Counted from the stretch's first letter, positions 48,874-60,008 are shown. The stretch: 64,000 bases of DNA from Roseovarius sp. (GCF_030373445.1 NZ_JAUCYU010000012.1:1-64000), one strand, 5' to 3'. Notes: a model not told the origin generated them from the letters alone. Program-made: numbers and translations.

Positions 48874-48893
48874 CTTGCAAGGGGAAGGGACGG

Positions 48894-51098
<2,205 letters not shown>

Positions 51099-51241
51099 CG
51101 GTGATCCCTCTTGATCCGGGTAAGACGCGTTTGGGCGCGTCATAGCCTATCACGGCGCCTCTGGAAAGACGGTATGCGACTGTATACTAAAAAAGTGACG
51201 ACACGCAGGCGGGAGGCCGCGCAGGGGCGCGCACGGCGGGG

Positions 51242-52474
51242 TCAGCCTTCGTAATGCTCGATCTTTTCCAGCTTCCGCATCAGCAGGGTGCCGCCAAGCA
51301 CGCAGGCGAGCACACCGGTGAGAAGCGGCAGGGGCGTGCCGTTGAACGACAAGCCCACGGGCACGGTCAGGATCACCGAGCCGACCGTGCCGATGCTGGC
51401 GATGACGCTGGCGGCCATGCCGGCGATGTGGCCCAGGGGCTCCATCGCGAGGGCGTTGAGATTGCCGAGCGTCAGCGCCGCCTGGAAGAAGACGGTGGTC
51501 TGCCACGCGACGTAGACCGCGAAGTCGATTCCCGGCGGCAGGCCGATCAGGAAGAGGGTCAAGGTGATCGCGGTCAGGCAGACCTGGGCCATGAGCGCGA
51601 AGCTGACCAGCCGCCGCATGCCGAGCCGCATGACCAGCGCCGCGTTGACGAAGCTGCCGGTGCCGGCGAGCAGGGCGATGACGAAAAACCAGTAGGGGAA
51701 ATCGTCGGTGCGGCCGAAGGTGGCGCTGAAGATCTGCTGGATCGAGCTGATCGAGGAGAAGAGCGTGGTGAAGCAGAGAATCTGCACGGCGATCGACAGG
51801 CGGACTGTGCGGTAGGACAGCACCTCCTTCACCGCGCTCCAGAGGGCGCGGGGGCGGAAGGGGCGGCGGCGTTCGGCGGGCAGGGGTTCGGCGAGGCGGA
51901 GCAGCATCCACAGGGTCGTGCAGATGGTGAAGAGGATGAAGATGGCGAAGATGCCGCGCCAGCCGGTGAGCGCGATGACGCCGCTGCCGGCGAGGGGGGC
52001 TATGGCGGGGACGAGGGTGAAGACCATCATCACGAAGGAGATCAGCCGCGCCATCTCGCGCCCGGCATAGAGGTCGCGGATGATGGCGAGCGCGACGATG
52101 CGGGCCGCGGCGGCGCCGAGCCCCTGAAGGATGCGCGCCGCGACGATCAGTTCGAGCGAGGGCGCGATCATCGCCATCAGCGCGCCGGTTATGTAGACCG
52201 CCGCGCCCATCAGGATGACCGGCTTGCGCCCGAAACTGTCGGAGAGCGGGCCGGTGAAGAAGGTGCCGCAGCCGAGCCCCAGAAGGAAGGAGGCCACGAC
52301 GAGCTGGGCCCGGTTGACCGCGTCGGGGGTAAGTTCCGCGCCGATCCGTGGCAGGGCGGGCAACATCGCGTCGATGGAGAACGCGACGGTGGCCACGAGC
52401 ATCGCCATGAGGGCGACGAATTCGATGCGCCCGATGGGCGCGCGGCCGGGCTGGGGAGTTTCGGAAACGCTCAT
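51242..52474 (-). CDS. Bcr/CflA family drug resistance transporter
   Basis: Encodes 410 residues with twelve membrane segments of the major facilitator superfamily. Motif A TGPLSDSFGRKPVILMG follows segment 2, and SIDAMLPALPRIGAEL after segment 1 is typical of the Bcr/CflA group. Export of small drugs or metabolites by proton antiport is expected; the substrate is unknown. Confidence 0.92.
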   Translation of the reverse strand: MSVSETPQPGRAPIGRIEFVALMAMLVATVAFSIDAMLPALPRIGAELTPDAVNRAQLVVASFLLGLGCGTFFTGPLSDSFGRKPVILMGAAVYITGALMAMIAPSLELIVAARILQGLGAAAARIVALAIIRDLYAGREMARLISFVMMVFTLVPAIAPLAGSGVIALTGWRGIFAIFILFTICTTLWMLLRLAEPLPAERRRPFRPRALWSAVKEVLSYRTVRLSIAVQILCFTTLFSSISSIQQIFSATFGRTDDFPYWFFVIALLAGTGSFVNAALVMRLGMRRLVSFALMAQVCLTAITLTLFLIGLPPGIDFAVYVAWQTTVFFQAALTLGNLNALAMEPLGHIAGMAASVIASIGTVGSVILTVPVGLSFNGTPLPLLTGVLACVLGGTLLMRKLEKIEHYEG

Positions 52475-52648
52475 CCTTGGGCGCTAACACGCTGTGCAGA
52501 CATGCGCCATAGGCGGGTTGCGCACATAGCGAGGGCCGTTCATGCACATATGCGGGCGGGAACCTTTCCGGCCGGTTAACATGCCGAACCGGAGGTGGCG
52601 CGCGCCCCGCAACAGGGATGAGCGGGGACGCGCGCCGGGTGACGGGCC

Positions 52649-53320
52649 CTAGTGGGCCGTCATCTCTTCGACGATCTGGTCAACGGTCAGGTCGGCCGGG
52701 TAGTAGGTGGGCCAGTTGGTGACCTCTTCGAGCAGGGCGGCGCGGTCGTCGCCCCAGTAGAGGTGGTAATGGTCGGCCTTGGCGGGGGCGATGCGGTGGT
52801 CGCTGAACTGGATGTAACCTGGGGCCGCGTCGTCGCCTCCGGTCTTTTCGAAGATGAAGCGGACGCCGCGGTTGCCCTTCTTGTAGGTCAGGATCTCGTA
52901 GCCGTCATCGGCATAGGTGCCCGAGACGGCGCTGTCGCCCTCGTGGAAGGTGACCTGATCGCCGGCGATCTCGATGCGGTCGACATCGGTGGCGTAGCCG
53001 ATCTCGTAATAGGCGCGGTATTCCTCGGCGGTCTTGTCGCCGTGCTCGGCCTTGTGCTCCATCACCGGGGCGAGGCTGCCATCCACCAGGTAGGGGTAGA
53101 CCGATTGCCAGTCGCCTTCCCAGTCCGACAGGGGGCGGGACGCGATCTGGCTGTCCTCGAAGTAACCCTTGTAGATATCGGATTGCTGATTGGACTCGGC
53201 GTGGGAATGGTCGTGATCGTGTGATTTCCCTGTTGAGTCCGAGGCCAGCGCGGGGGCGGAGAGGGCGAGCAGGGCGCCGGTGGCCAGGGCAGCGGTGCGT
53301 CTGAGGAAGAGCGTTTGCAT
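52649..53320 (-). CDS. zinT: Periplasmic zinc-binding protein ZinT
   Basis: Encodes 223 residues. A signal peptide (1-27) is followed by a His-rich stretch, HDHDHSH at 34-40, and the ZinT/YodA lipocalin-like domain (DIYKGYFEDSQIASRPLSDWEGDWQSVYPYL, YIQFSDHRIAPAKADHYHLYWG). ZinT captures zinc in the periplasm and passes it to ZnuA. A Zur-like box lies 65 bp upstream, so induction under zinc shortage is likely. Confidence 0.93.
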   Translation of the reverse strand: MQTLFLRRTAALATGALLALSAPALASDSTGKSHDHDHSHAESNQQSDIYKGYFEDSQIASRPLSDWEGDWQSVYPYLVDGSLAPVMEHKAEHGDKTAEEYRAYYEIGYATDVDRIEIAGDQVTFHEGDSAVSGTYADDGYEILTYKKGNRGVRFIFEKTGGDDAAPGYIQFSDHRIAPAKADHYHLYWGDDRAALLEEVTNWPTYYPADLTVDQIVEEMTAH

Positions 53321-53384
53321 GTGGTCTTTCCCTTTCGGGTTGGTGTTGGAAGGGCCGGGCGGGCGAGCCGTCCGGCTGATTCGG

Positions 53385-53403
53385 TACGTTATATCGTAAC
53401 ATA
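53385..53403 (-). promoter_or_regulatory. Zur-like box upstream of zinT
   Basis: TACGTTATATCGTAACATA is an imperfect palindrome centred on GTTA-N5-TAAC. It resembles the GTTATA-type Zur sites of Alphaproteobacteria and stands in an AT-rich island before zinT. Its function follows from the zinT identity and is not shown directly. Confidence 0.6.
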
Positions 53404-53480
53404 AAAAGCCTTAGAACACCTGCGCCGGGGTGGCAACGGGGCGCGGGGCGGGTTTGGCGGGGAAAGGTGTTGACGGAGGA

Positions 53481-53858
53481 TTACCGCCGGGGGGGATCCG
53501 GCCGGGTGTCGGTATTGGCGGCGTGGTCCTGCGCGTCGTCATGGACGTGCGGCGCGTGGCGGACCTTGCCGATCAGCCACTCGGTATGCTCCTTGCGTTG
53601 ACGCATCGCGAAGGCACCGAACTGCTGGATGGCAACGGCGAAGATGCCGAGGCCCACGAAGATGAAGATCGTGGTGCCGATCTTGCCCGTCGCGGTGGCG
53701 GGCACCAGCTCTCCGTATCCCACGGTCGAGAGGGTCACGACGGTGAAGAAATAGCTGTCGATCCACGACCAGCCCTCGACATGGTGGAAGAAGATCGTGC
53801 CGCCGATGATGATGGCCGGCAGGGTGGAGAATAGGGCGATGACGCGGCGCCAGTTCAT
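53481..53858 (-). CDS. Small potassium channel protein (two-TM type)
   Basis: Encodes 125 residues: one membrane segment (about 7-25), a pore helix with the selectivity filter TVGYG at 45-49, and a second segment (about 60-85). The C-terminal tail is rich in His and Asp. There is no RCK or cyclic-nucleotide domain. It should assemble as a tetramer in the inner membrane. It lies 18 bp behind the DsbA-like gene on the same strand. Confidence 0.85.
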   Translation of the reverse strand: MNWRRVIALFSTLPAIIIGGTIFFHHVEGWSWIDSYFFTVVTLSTVGYGELVPATATGKIGTTIFIFVGLGIFAVAIQQFGAFAMRQRKEHTEWLIGKVRHAPHVHDDAQDHAANTDTRPDPPRR

Positions 53859-53876
53859 CCCTTGCCCCCTCGATCC

Positions 53877-54527
53877 TCAGCCGTTGCCGGCCTGAGCGGG
53901 CTGGTTGTTGAGCTCGTCGATCACCTTGATCCAGAGCTCGGGCGGCTGACAGCCGGGCACGGCGTGCTTGCCCGCGACGATGAAGGTGGGCACGCCGGTG
54001 ATCCCCATTTCACGAAAACCGGCGTCCTTCTTGTGGATACCTTCGAGGTCGGCATCGGATTTGAGCAATTTCAGCACCACGGCGGCATCCATCTCGGCCC
54101 CGTCGGCAATGTCGGCCAGCGTGTCGTGATCGGCGATATCGCGACCCTCGTGGAAATAGGCGCGGAAGAGCGCCATGGCGACGGCCATCTGCCTGCCCTC
54201 GATGCCGGCCCAGTGGATCAGGCGGTGGGCGTCGAGCGTGTTGGGCGTGCGCTTGATGCCGGCGAGGTTGAGGTCGAGCCCCGCGGCCTCGGCCGCCTCG
54301 ACGATGGGGGCATAGGCGCGCGCCGCGCCTTCCTGCCCGCCGAATTTCTTTTCGAGGTAAACGTGGCGGTCCATCCCCTCGGGCGGCATGTCGGGGTTGA
54401 GCTGGAACGGGTGCCACTCGATCTCGAACGGGTGGTCGGGGCGCTCGGCCAGCGCCTTGTCGAGCAGGGTTTTCCCGATATAGCACCAGGGGCAGATCGG
54501 GTCGGAGATGATATCAAGCTTGACCAT
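53877..54527 (-). CDS. DsbA family oxidoreductase (FrnE-like)
   Basis: Encodes 216 residues from the ATG at 54527. The thioredoxin fold carries the redox motif CPWC at 12-15 (SDPICPWCYIG) and the cis-proline loop GVPTF. No signal peptide is present, so it is cytoplasmic, like FrnE and 2-hydroxychromene-2-carboxylate isomerases. It overlaps the end of the acyl-CoA ligase gene by 14 bp. Confidence 0.9.
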   Translation of the reverse strand: MVKLDIISDPICPWCYIGKTLLDKALAERPDHPFEIEWHPFQLNPDMPPEGMDRHVYLEKKFGGQEGAARAYAPIVEAAEAAGLDLNLAGIKRTPNTLDAHRLIHWAGIEGRQMAVAMALFRAYFHEGRDIADHDTLADIADGAEMDAAVVLKLLKSDADLEGIHKKDAGFREMGITGVPTFIVAGKHAVPGCQPPELWIKVIDELNNQPAQAGNG

Positions 54528-56040
54528 GGAGCGCCTTGTAGATCGGCCGCAATTCGCGGCGCAGGATTTTGCCGTTCGCGCCGGTGGGCAACGCGTCGAG
54601 GTGGAAGAAACCGCGGGGGCATTTGTAGCCTGCCAGCCGCTCTTTCGCAAATGCGTGCAGTTCGGCCTCGGGAAGCGGTTCGGGGCCGGTGTAGAAGGCC
54701 ATGATCAGGCGGGCGTCGGCCTTGACCTCGATATCGGTGACGGCGGTCTGAAGGATGCCGGGGTGGGCGTTGAGGACGGCCTCGACCTCCATCGGGGAGA
54801 CGCGGAAGCCGCCGGCGTTCATCATGTCGTCGGCGCGGCCGAGATAGGTGATGGCGCCGGTGCCGTCCATCGCGCCCTGGTCGCCGGTGAGGAACCAGTC
54901 GCCGCGGAATTTGCGGGCCGTGGCCTCGGGCGCGCCGAGGTAGCCCAGCATCAGGCCGGGATCGGAGCGGTGGACGGCGATGGTGCCTTCCTCGCCCAGG
55001 GGCACGGGGCCGTCTTCGCCGACGATCGCGACGCGGCGGCCGGGCTGGGGGTAGCCGAGCGTGCCGCGCGGGGCCTGGTGGCCCGGCGCGGCGGAGATGA
55101 AGGTGGAGCATTCCGACATGCCGTAGGCCTCGAAGATCTCGGTGCCGGTGGCGGTTTTCCAGGCGTCGCGGATGGTGTCGGCGAGTTTTTCCCCGGCGGA
55201 GAGGCCGTGGCGGAGTTTCGGCAGGTCGAGGGCGGTGCCGTCTTTCAGGAATTTGCGGTAAACGCCCGGGGCCGCGGCGAAAATCGTCGCGTCGTGGCGT
55301 TTCATCAGCAGGGGAAGCTGGGCCGCGTCGATGCCGGATTGGGGGATGAGGGCGGTGGCGCCGGTTGTCCACGGGTCCATCAGGCCGGTGCCGAGCGTGT
55401 AGGTCCAGTTGAAGGCGCCGGCGTGGCAGAGGCGGTCGGTCTCGCGCAGGCCGGACCAGCCGTCGACCATCATCTGGCGGGCCCAGATGGCGCGGTGGGC
55501 ATGCATCACCGCGCGGGGCGTGCCGGAGGTGCCGGAGGTGTAGATGATGTAGGCCATGCGCTCGGGGTCGCCCATGTCGTAGGCGGCGGGCGGCAGGGTG
55601 CGCATGGTTTCAAGGGTGTCGGGGGTGATGACGGGGATGTCCGTCTCGGGGCAGGCGATGGCGGGGTCGCGGAGGATGGCGCCGGGGGTGACGGTGGCGA
55701 TGATGCCCGCGACCTCGCGCTCGGTGAGCTGCGAGGAGGTGGGCACGGGAACGAGGCCCACGGCAATGGCGCCGAGATAGGCGATGGGGAATTCGACGGT
55801 GTTGCCAAGGCGCATGAGCACGCGGTCGCCGGGCTGGAGGCCCGCCTGCAGGAGGCCCGTGCCGGTGCCGAGGACCGCCGCTTTCAGCCGGGCGTAGCTC
55901 CAGCGTTCGGCGCCGGAGAGGCCGAGGACGGCGAGCGCCACCTTGTCGGGCGTTTCGTCGGCGTGCCGGAGGACATGCGCCGCGAGGTTGAAGGGCGCGG
56001 GGCAGGGCGCGAAGGCCGGTGAATTCGTCTGCGACAACAT
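54514..56040 (-). CDS. AMP-dependent acyl-CoA synthetase (benzoate-CoA ligase-like)
   Basis: Encodes 508 residues. The ATP/AMP-binding motif YTSGTSGTPRAVMH lies at 167-180; EAYGMSECSTFISA, GDQGAMDGTGAITYLGRADDMMNAGGFRVSP and the C-terminal GANGKILRREL with the catalytic Lys follow. It activates an organic acid, possibly aromatic, as its CoA ester. The divergent XRE-cupin regulator probably controls it. The acid cannot be named from sequence alone. Confidence 0.88.
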   Translation of the reverse strand: MLSQTNSPAFAPCPAPFNLAAHVLRHADETPDKVALAVLGLSGAERWSYARLKAAVLGTGTGLLQAGLQPGDRVLMRLGNTVEFPIAYLGAIAVGLVPVPTSSQLTEREVAGIIATVTPGAILRDPAIACPETDIPVITPDTLETMRTLPPAAYDMGDPERMAYIIYTSGTSGTPRAVMHAHRAIWARQMMVDGWSGLRETDRLCHAGAFNWTYTLGTGLMDPWTTGATALIPQSGIDAAQLPLLMKRHDATIFAAAPGVYRKFLKDGTALDLPKLRHGLSAGEKLADTIRDAWKTATGTEIFEAYGMSECSTFISAAPGHQAPRGTLGYPQPGRRVAIVGEDGPVPLGEEGTIAVHRSDPGLMLGYLGAPEATARKFRGDWFLTGDQGAMDGTGAITYLGRADDMMNAGGFRVSPMEVEAVLNAHPGILQTAVTDIEVKADARLIMAFYTGPEPLPEAELHAFAKERLAGYKCPRGFFHLDALPTGANGKILRRELRPIYKALHGQA

Positions 56041-56105
56041 GGCATTGCTCTAGGCACAGGCGGGCTCAGTTGCAAGTCGTTCGGGCCGGGCGTATAGCGT
56101 TTGAC

Positions 56106-56729
56106 ATGAAGGAAACGCTGCCCGGAAACCTCATCAGGATCTCGCGCCAGGACGGGGCGGAGGAGCAGGCCGAACCGCTCAACCTCGGCGAGCGGGTGCG
56201 GGAGCTTCGGAAGGGGCGCGGCTGGACGCTGGAGCAGGCGGCGAAGCAGGCCGGGCTGGCGAGATCGACCCTGTCGAAAATCGAGAACGGCCAGATGTCA
56301 CCGACTTACGAGGCGTTGAAAAAGCTGGCCGTTGGCTTGCAGATCTCGGTGCCGCAGCTGTTCACGCCGCCGCAGCGGGACCAGATCAGCGGGCGGCTGG
56401 CGGTGACCAAGGCGGGCGACGGGACGCATCACGCGACCACCACGTACGAGCACGAGCTGCTGGGCGAGGCGCTGAGCAAGAAGCGGATGCTGCCCTATCG
56501 GGCGCGGATCAGGGCAAGGTCGGTCGAGGAGTTCGACGGCTGGGTCCGGCATGATGGGGAGGAGTTCCTCTACGTGCTGACCGGGGTGGTGCGGCTGTTC
56601 ACCGAGTTCTACGAGCCGATCGAGATGCGCCGGGGTGACAGCGCCTATTACGACGCGACGATGGGGCATAACGTGGTGTCGGTCAGCGACGAGGATGCCA
56701 CGATCTTGTGGGTGACGTCGCTGGCCTGA
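56106..56729 (+). CDS. XRE family regulator with cupin sensor domain
   Basis: Encodes 207 residues from the ATG at 56106. The helix-turn-helix (LNLGERVRELRKGRGWTLEQ to GLQISVPQLF) covers 26-86 and a cupin ligand domain covers about 130-205 (DGWVRHDGEEFLYVLTGVV, RRGDSAYYDATMGHNVVS). It is divergent from the acyl-CoA ligase gene with 65 bp between, the usual arrangement for a local regulator of catabolic genes. Confidence 0.9.
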   Translation: MKETLPGNLIRISRQDGAEEQAEPLNLGERVRELRKGRGWTLEQAAKQAGLARSTLSKIENGQMSPTYEALKKLAVGLQISVPQLFTPPQRDQISGRLAVTKAGDGTHHATTTYEHELLGEALSKKRMLPYRARIRARSVEEFDGWVRHDGEEFLYVLTGVVRLFTEFYEPIEMRRGDSAYYDATMGHNVVSVSDEDATILWVTSLA

Positions 56730-56770
56730 CGACTCGGTGGTTAACGGCGTTGTTTTGCTGGGATTCCAAC

Positions 56771-56822
56771 GTCGGTATCACGTCGGTATTCTGTCGGTAT
56801 CGTGTCGGTGCGGGGTCGGTGG
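56771..56822. repeat. Five octamer repeats (GTCGGTAT) at 11-bp period
   Basis: Units start at 56771, 56782, 56793, 56804 and 56815: GTCGGTAT three times, then GTCGGTGC and GTCGGTGG, with variable 3-bp spacers (CAC, TCT, CGT, GGG). The period is exactly 11 bp. The last units decay towards GC. It lies between the convergent ends of the XRE-cupin and EI24 genes and matches, in reverse orientation, the array at 46231-46271. Confidence 0.88.
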
Positions 56823-56902
56823 CCGGGGGCCGTTGACACAAGGCGCGTTGCGCAACGGCCCGGCTTTAACCCTATTTTGAGATTCGCCGGCCAGGGTGCG
56901 GG

Positions 56903-57595
56903 TCAGGCGTTGCCCGCAAGCCGGTGATAGATGTGGGTGAAGGTCGCCGCGCCGAGGATCGGGATGATGAGATTGATGAGCGGGATCGAGAGCGGCAGGG
57001 CCATCAGGATGCCGGCGAGCCAGATCGTCGTTACGTGGCGGCGGCGTTCTTCCTTGGCCTTCTGGCGGCCCACGCGGCGGATGGCGACGAGGGTGAAATA
57101 CTCCATGCCCAGGAGGTAGCCGTTCATCGCGTAAAAGATGAATGGCGCGGCGGGCGTGAAGAAAACGTAGAGGACGAAGGCCAGGAGGTTGGCGGCGATG
57201 ATGATGCCGAGGAAATTGATCGTGTCCTTCACCGCCTCGCCGAAAGGTGTGCGGTTGGCCGGCGGCAGGCGCGGGTAATGGCGGTCTTCGACGGCCTGTG
57301 CCACCTCGTCGAGGAACATCGACGTGATGGCCGAGGCCACCGGCACCATCAGGAAGGCCGAGAGGAACAGCATCAGGAAGAGGGAACCGACGCTGAGCAG
57401 ATCGCCGACCCAGGTGACCTCGCCCACGATGGGGAGGTTGGTCGTCTCGCCCGTCAGCCATTCGATCACGGCGAGGAGCCCGGCATAGGTGGCGATCAGC
57501 AGCGCCAGCGTCAGGCCGATGCCGAGGATCAGCACCTTGCGGAACCGCGGGTCGCCCAGCTGGCCCAGGGCCTTGAAGAAGCTCGAGAAGATCAT
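56903..57595 (-). CDS. EI24 domain membrane protein (CysZ-like)
   Basis: Encodes 230 residues with four or more membrane segments. SSFFKALGQLGDPRFRKVLILGIGLTL and the AFLMVPVASAITSMFLDEVAQAVEDRHYP segment fit the EI24/CysZ family. CysZ of E. coli takes up sulfate; the function of the alphaproteobacterial branch is not established. Its start overlaps the stop of the nitroreductase gene by 4 bp; the nitroreductase gene is transcribed first. Confidence 0.82.
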   Translation of the reverse strand: MIFSSFFKALGQLGDPRFRKVLILGIGLTLALLIATYAGLLAVIEWLTGETTNLPIVGEVTWVGDLLSVGSLFLMLFLSAFLMVPVASAITSMFLDEVAQAVEDRHYPRLPPANRTPFGEAVKDTINFLGIIIAANLLAFVLYVFFTPAAPFIFYAMNGYLLGMEYFTLVAIRRVGRQKAKEERRRHVTTIWLAGILMALPLSIPLINLIIPILGAATFTHIYHRLAGNA

Positions 57596-58170
57596 TCGCT
57601 TACCCAGGTGGTGATGGCCTCGAGATCGGGGCGGGGGCGTTCCGGCGGGGCCGAGGTTTCGGTGCCGATATGGATCAGCCCGGCGATGCGTTCGCCAGCG
57701 TCGAGGCCGAAGCCCGTCTCGACGAAGTCGCGGTCATGGACGGCCCAGCCGGTGAGCCAGTTGGCGCCCCAGCCCGAGGCCAGCGCGGCGTTCAGGAGCG
57801 CGAGGCAGACGGCCCCGGCGGAATAGGTCTGTTCGAGGAGCGGAATTTTCCCCGAGGGTTTCTGCACCTCGACCACGGCGATGGCGAGATGGGCGTCGGT
57901 GTACTGGGCGCGGGCCTTGGCGATATCCTCGGGCGGTTTGCCGAGCCGTTCGCCGCATTCGTCGATCAGCGCGGCGAGGCGCAGGAGGGCGTTTCGTTCC
58001 AGAACGATGAAGCGCCAGGGTTCGAGCTTGCCGTGGTCGGGGCTGCGGGCCGCGGCTGTCAGGATCGGCGCGAGCGCCGCGCGGTCGGGTGCCGGCGTGG
58101 TGAGCGTCTTGGCGGGGCGCGAGCGGCGGTTGAGCAGAAACTCCATCGCGGCCGGGTTCGGATCGGGCAT
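57592..58170 (-). CDS. Nitroreductase family protein
   Basis: Encodes 192 residues. FLLNRRSRPAKTLTTPAP holds the FMN-phosphate contacts, RSPDHGKLEPWRFIVLE and GWGANWLTGWAVHDRDFV follow the YdjA-like short nitroreductase pattern. It reduces nitro or quinone compounds with NAD(P)H, or acts on an unknown natural substrate. It is upstream of and overlaps the EI24 gene. Confidence 0.88.
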   Translation of the reverse strand: MPDPNPAAMEFLLNRRSRPAKTLTTPAPDRAALAPILTAAARSPDHGKLEPWRFIVLERNALLRLAALIDECGERLGKPPEDIAKARAQYTDAHLAIAVVEVQKPSGKIPLLEQTYSAGAVCLALLNAALASGWGANWLTGWAVHDRDFVETGFGLDAGERIAGLIHIGTETSAPPERPRPDLEAITTWVSE

Positions 58171-58273
58171 GCCTAACTTCCTGTCCTGTTGCGCGCTTAC
58201 ATGTCGGGTGCCAGCGCGCGGGGGTCAACCCTGCATCTTCCGCCGGGCGGGGAAAGAGGCTAGGGCTGGGCAC

Positions 58274-58528
58274 ATGAAACTGCCCGACCTGAGCCATCTT
58301 GCCGAGGCCGGCGCCACCGTGACGGTGCGCGTGACGCCGAAGGCCGCGGCCAACGGGATCGTGCTGCGCGAGGGTCAGATCCGGGTCAGCGTGACGGCGG
58401 CACCCGAGGGCGGCAAGGCGAACGCGGCGGTGCAGAAGCTGTTGGCGAAGGCGATGGGCGTGCCGAAATCGCGGCTTGAACTGATCCGGGGCGCGACGGC
58501 GCGCGACAAGGTCTTCAGCGTGGATTGA
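58274..58528 (+). CDS. DUF167 (YggU) family protein
   Basis: Encodes 84 residues from the ATG at 58274. VTVRVTPKAAANGI, IRVSVTAAPEGGKANAAVQKLLAKAMGVPKS and LIRGATARDKVFSV are the DUF167 hallmarks. Small cytoplasmic protein of unknown function. Its 3' end overlaps the convergent gene at 58515-58763 by 14 bp. Confidence 0.9.
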   Translation: MKLPDLSHLAEAGATVTVRVTPKAAANGIVLREGQIRVSVTAAPEGGKANAAVQKLLAKAMGVPKSRLELIRGATARDKVFSVD

Positions 58529-58763
58529 GGGTCTTGCCGTTCAGGGAATAGACCCCTTCGGGCAGGTTGAGCGCCGCGCCGAGATCGCGCAGCTGGGCCG
58601 GGGAGAGGGTGATCTTCTCGACCCGGTCGGTACGCGGATCGTATTGCTCGATGGTGACGCATTCCTCGAAGGCGTTGATGATCACGTCTTCCTCGAGCCG
58701 CGGGCGGCCTTCGTCGACGAGGGTGATGACGGTGGCGTCGAATTCGTGTTCAATGGAAAACAT
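58515..58763 (-). CDS. Conserved hypothetical protein, 82 residues
   Basis: Encodes 82 residues: MFSIEHEFDATVITLVDEGR then an acidic segment (LEEDVIINAFEECVTIEQYD) and a short helical C-terminus. No family is recognised beyond a general resemblance to small uncharacterised Rhodobacteraceae proteins. No membrane segment or signal peptide. Stop overlaps the DUF167 gene. Confidence 0.65.
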   Translation of the reverse strand: MFSIEHEFDATVITLVDEGRPRLEEDVIINAFEECVTIEQYDPRTDRVEKITLSPAQLRDLGAALNLPEGVYSLNGKTLNPR

Positions 58764-58880
58764 GGCGCCACCTTATTCGCTTGGCGGGGCATTGCAAGCA
58801 GGCCGCTGCGTTTCCATTGGGGGGCTGGCGGGCGGGGCAAACCCTGCTAGAACCTATGGGAAAGACGATTGAGGATATCG

Positions 58881-59576
58881 ATGCGCTGGTTTCTGTTGTT
58901 GAGTGTGATGATCGGTCTGGCGGGCTGCGTGACGACGGCGCCGGCCCCCGGGCCCAATGCCGTGGCACGGGCGCCGCAAGCGCCGGGGGCGAGCGACATT
59001 CAGCGGTTCCAGTCGGTGGTGAGCCGGGTGGAGCCGGTGGCGGAGAGTATCTGCCGGAGCCGCGCGCGCTCGGCGAACTGCGATTTCCGGATCGTGCTGG
59101 ATGACCGCGCGGGCCTGCAGCCCAACGCCTACCAGACGCTTGACGATAACGGGCGGCCGATCCTGGCCTTCACCCGGTCGCTTCTGGCGGATGTGCAGAA
59201 TGCCGACCAGCTGGCTTTCGTCATGAGCCACGAGGCGGCGCACCATATAGCCGGCCACATTCCGCGGCAGCAGCAGAACGCCATGGCCGGCGCGATCCTG
59301 ATGGGCGGGCTGGCCTCGCTCTCGGGGGCGGATTCGGCCGGGATCGAGGCGGCGGTGAACATGGGCGCGGGCGTGGGCGCGCGGCGGTATTCCAAGGATT
59401 TCGAGCTGGAGGCGGATGCCATTGGCACGGTGATCGCCCACGAATCGGGCTATGACCCGGTGCTGGGGGCGGAGTATTTCATGCGGATCGCCGACCCGGG
59501 CGACAGTTTCCTGGGCACCCACCCGCGCAATGCCGACCGGATCCAGACGGTGCGGCGCGTGGCGGCCGGGCTCTGA
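58881..59576 (+). CDS. M48 family metallopeptidase lipoprotein
   Basis: Encodes 231 residues from the ATG at 58881 (GAGGA upstream); an in-frame TTG lies 4 codons earlier. The lipobox LAGC at 13-16 marks a lipoprotein. Zinc site HEAAH at 117-121 with the third ligand in FELEADAIG near Glu177. YSKDFELEADAIG and GDSFLGTHPRNADRIQTV match the BepA/LoiP/YcaL-type periplasmic M48 proteases involved in outer-membrane quality control. Confidence 0.9.
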   Translation: MRWFLLLSVMIGLAGCVTTAPAPGPNAVARAPQAPGASDIQRFQSVVSRVEPVAESICRSRARSANCDFRIVLDDRAGLQPNAYQTLDDNGRPILAFTRSLLADVQNADQLAFVMSHEAAHHIAGHIPRQQQNAMAGAILMGGLASLSGADSAGIEAAVNMGAGVGARRYSKDFELEADAIGTVIAHESGYDPVLGAEYFMRIADPGDSFLGTHPRNADRIQTVRRVAAGL

Positions 59577-59585
59577 TCGCGGCTC

Positions 59586-59939
59586 ATGCAGCAACTGCCG
59601 GATGTGGTGCGCGACCGGGGGTCGAAATATGCCGTCTCGGGCGGTGTTGCGGCCAGCCGGGAGGATGCGGACGCCTTCCTCGCAGAGCTGAAGCGGGACA
59701 AGAAATTCGCCAAGGCGACGCATAATACCTGGGCGGTGATCCTGTCGGACGGGACGCCGCTGAAGGGGGATGACGGCGAATCGGGGGCGGGCAACGTGAT
59801 TTTGCGGATGCTGGAGCGGGATGGCGTGACGGACCGGATACTGGTGGTGACGCGCTGGTACGGCGGCAAGCACCTGGGCGGCGACCGGTTCCGGCACGTG
59901 CAGACCTGCGTGCGGGCGTGGCTGGAGGCGTTCGGTTGA
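59586..59939 (+). CDS. IMPACT N-terminal (UPF0029/YigZ-like) domain protein
   Basis: Encodes 117 residues, a short version with the YigZ/IMPACT N-terminal domain alone: DRGSKYAVSGGVA, FAKATHNTWAVIL, DDGESGAGNVILRMLE and VVTRWYGGKHLGGDRFRH. The C-terminal ferredoxin-like domain of YigZ is absent. It starts 9 bp behind the M48 gene. Function unknown. Confidence 0.85.
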   Translation: MQQLPDVVRDRGSKYAVSGGVAASREDADAFLAELKRDKKFAKATHNTWAVILSDGTPLKGDDGESGAGNVILRMLERDGVTDRILVVTRWYGGKHLGGDRFRHVQTCVRAWLEAFG

Positions 59940-60008
59940 TGCAGGTCAAGGACGGGGGGTGCCGGGCGGTCTAGCCTTGGTGGCGTATAACGCGACGGGA
60001 GAGACGAC

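Noticed and set aside
53508..53515. Single GTCGGTAT octamer
   Set aside because: One copy inside the coding end of the potassium channel gene, with no 11-bp repetition; expected by chance.
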